A stretch of 7,782 nucleotides of DNA from Pseudomonadota bacterium (GTDB lineage: Bacteria; Pseudomonadota; Alphaproteobacteria; Rhodospirillales; Magnetospirillaceae): positions 1 to 7,782 of the forward strand of contig JAEZFE010000184.1 in assembly GCA_023437865.1 (NCBI GenBank), in the 5' to 3' direction. A model generated the notes under the pieces. It was not told where the DNA came from. It searched no databases and worked only from the letters and a program-made list of their open reading frames with translations. The first letter of the stretch is position 1; each line of letters opens with the position of its first letter. Below, in pieces: positions 5,384 to 7,782 of the stretch. The translations under genes were made by a program, and so were the position numbers.

Positions 5384-5522
5384 CGTCGCATTTCCGGGCT
5401 CGGCATCCCTGCTGGAGCGGCGGCCTAGGACGGGGCTGCAGAACCGGGACTTGCGGCGGATGTCCTGGATTGAACTTCTACCGTGTGACGTCGATTTGCC
5501 ATCATTCCCGCAGCTTGGGAGT

Positions 5523-5528
5523 GGAGGG
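5523..5528 (+). promoter_or_regulatory. Ribosome binding site deciding the membrane-protein start
   Basis: GGAGGG lies six bases before ATG 5535. The frame is open back to an ATG at 5451, but the extra 28 residues are polar and unlike an exported or membrane start, and that ATG has a poorer site. The start at 5535 is therefore preferred. Confidence 0.75.
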
Positions 5529-5534
5529 TGTCGC

Positions 5535-5942
5535 ATGAGTCATCTCATCGTTTCAGGTCTATTGGCGATGGGCGCGCCATTGGCGCTGAGCTTTGTGATC
5601 TGCCTCGGCGTCAGCTTGGTGCGGGCGGGGGAAGACGGCCTGAAGGCGACCCTGGCGTTCATGTCGGTTGGCTGGCTGTTGCCGTTCATTGTTGCCTGGA
5701 ATGAATGCCGCGGGAGCCGGCTGCTGTTCATTCCCGCCTATCTCAACCTGAACTTTGCGGCCGCCTTTGTGGTTCCCGAGCTCAGCGTCTGGAGCGCCGC
5801 CCCGTGGATGGCCTTTTGGGCGCTGGTGAACGGCGTCGCCGTGGCAGTGATCGCCGCCGTATCGAAGGTTCCATGCAAAATTGCGTTTTTCAATTCGCCC
5901 GTTCACGCCCTCGAAGGGGCGCACCCATCGGCTACGGACTAA
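5535..5942 (+). CDS. Small integral membrane protein of unknown function
   Basis: I do not recognise this 135-aa protein. It shows four hydrophobic segments: about 7-29 (LLAMGAPLALSFVICLGVSL), 37-56 (TLAFMSVGWLLPFIVAW), 64-84 (LLFIPAYLNLNFAAAFVVPE) and 89-111 (APWMAFWALVNGVAVAVIAA). Between spans 1-2 is the charged loop RAGEDGLK, and between 2-3 NECRGSR. The tail (about 112-135) is polar and ends HALEGAHPSATD. There is no catalytic motif, transporter signature or signal peptidase site that I can name. Cys24, Cys59 and Cys117 are not arranged as a metal site. A good ribosome site fixes the start. It lies 285 bases after the EF-hand gene and about 100 before the ABC-F gene on the same strand; nothing proves a common transcript. 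Confidence 0.7.
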   Translation: MSHLIVSGLLAMGAPLALSFVICLGVSLVRAGEDGLKATLAFMSVGWLLPFIVAWNECRGSRLLFIPAYLNLNFAAAFVVPELSVWSAAPWMAFWALVNGVAVAVIAAVSKVPCKIAFFNSPVHALEGAHPSATD

Positions 5943-5987
5943 ACTTGCGCGTCCGCGACCAGATCGCAGCATCAGGACTCTGTCGCG

Positions 5988-6040
5988 TTGCACATCCTGT
6001 GGCATAAGGAGCGCCTTACGCCACGGGAACCCAGTCGCAC

Positions 6041-6044
<4 letters not shown>
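5988..6044 (+). CDS. Possible leader peptide ahead of the ABC-F gene (TTG start)
   Basis: A frame of 18 codons can start at TTG 5988, with AGGA (5974-5977) ten bases upstream. It stops at TGA 6042-6044, overlapping the ABC-F ATG by ATGA. It runs straight through the hairpin at 5995-6028, so its translation would open that hairpin and deliver ribosomes to the ABC-F start. The same frame is open from the stop of the membrane protein at 5942, so it may equally be chance. There is no ATG and no protein-level evidence. Confidence 0.2.
5995..6028 (+). promoter_or_regulatory. Strong hairpin just upstream of the ABC-F start
   Basis: GTGGC-a-TAAGG (5999-6009) pairs with CCTTA-c-GCCAC (6014-6024) around an AGCG loop, with one A-C mismatch. 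The stem continues outward through one U-G and three more pairs to 5995/6028, about 14 pairs in all. It ends 12 bases before ATG 6041 and buries a near-perfect Shine-Dalgarno AAGGAG (6006-6011) that has no start codon at normal distance. No T-run follows, so an intrinsic terminator is unlikely; a translational control element is possible. Confidence 0.5.
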
Positions 6045-7657
<1,613 letters not shown>

Positions 7658-7782
7658 AGCGAGCTCGGGCCGGCTGTGCTGGGCGAAATGGCGAGCGATC
7701 TTCCTTAAAAGTAGATTTTCCTCTAGCGTACTTCTTTTGCGCGTAACGCGTTTGGGCGCGGTGCCGCCGTGGGGGAGGGGGC
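7658..7782. other. Gene-free end of the window
   Basis: These 125 bases after the ABC-F stop hold an AT-rich patch (about 7700-7738) and a short inverted repeat CGCGT-a-ACGCG (7740-7750). I see no terminator with stem plus T-run and no start of a next gene that can be supported. Confidence 0.5.

Larger units (their letters stand above)
5250..5534 (+). other. Gene-free region with several potential RNA hairpins, ahead of the membrane-protein gene
   Basis: No coding frame in these 285 bases is supported. Right after the EF-hand stop are mutually exclusive GC-rich stems (GGCGG 5258-5262 or GGCGG 5294-5298 with CCGCC 5277-5281; CCTCC 5265-5269 with GGAGG 5288-5292), none followed by a T-run. Further on are a composite stem at 5313-5352, a bulged 8-bp hairpin at 5354-5383, and possible long-range pairing of CGTCGCA (5384-5390) with TGCGGCG (5452-5458). 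No promoter was recognised. Confidence 0.4.

Noticed and set aside
5308..5460. c-di-GMP-I (GEMM) riboswitch
   Set aside because: A GAAA loop and GCAA-GCC stretch resemble parts of it, but the conserved GACGCAAAGCC core, the second tetraloop-receptor stem and the closing P1 stem could not be found.
7740..7750. Terminator after the ABC-F gene
   Set aside because: The CGCGT/ACGCG arms have a one-base centre that cannot form a loop, and only three T follow.

Overview
The window looks like chromosomal DNA of a GC-rich, flagellated alphaproteobacterium. A Rhodospirillales / Magnetospirillum-like host is my inference from base composition, the alphaproteobacterial style of flagellin and FliD, and the paired ECF sigma factors; no rRNA or other marker in the window confirms it. 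I see no insertion sequence, phage gene, tRNA, rRNA or CRISPR array.

Positions 1-4388 are read entirely leftwards (minus strand). In transcription order they hold a three-gene ECF sigma / membrane anti-sigma / periplasmic metal-sensor operon (4388 to 2966), whose genes are joined by two four-base ATGA overlaps and closed by a textbook terminator (2934-2960). Next comes a comparatively AT-rich gap of about 200 bases. A second ECF sigma factor (2761 to 2144) has no anti-sigma partner beside it. It is followed by a flagellin gene (2053 to 815) with two hairpins in front of it and a terminator behind it, and then the first 237 codons of fliD, cut by the window edge.

Positions 4389-7782 are read rightwards. 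A divergent gap of 138 bases leads to a protein with five canonical EF-hand loops. A 285-base gap with several hairpins precedes a small four-helix membrane protein of unknown function. A further gap of about 100 bases, with a strong hairpin and a possible leader peptide, precedes an ABC-F ATPase acting on the ribosome. The last 125 bases hold no gene I can support.

Functionally, the left part makes flagellar filament subunits and the filament cap. The middle part looks like an envelope or metal-stress signalling unit: sensor in the periplasm, anti-sigma in the inner membrane, sigma in the cytoplasm, the same logic as CnrX-CnrY-CnrH. The divergent EF-hand protein may share its regulation. The points most worth a second look are the anti-sigma factor without a zinc motif, the orphan sigma factor directly upstream of flagellin, a sequence module shared by flagellin and FliD, and the unexplained RNA structures ahead of flagellin, the membrane protein and the ABC-F gene.
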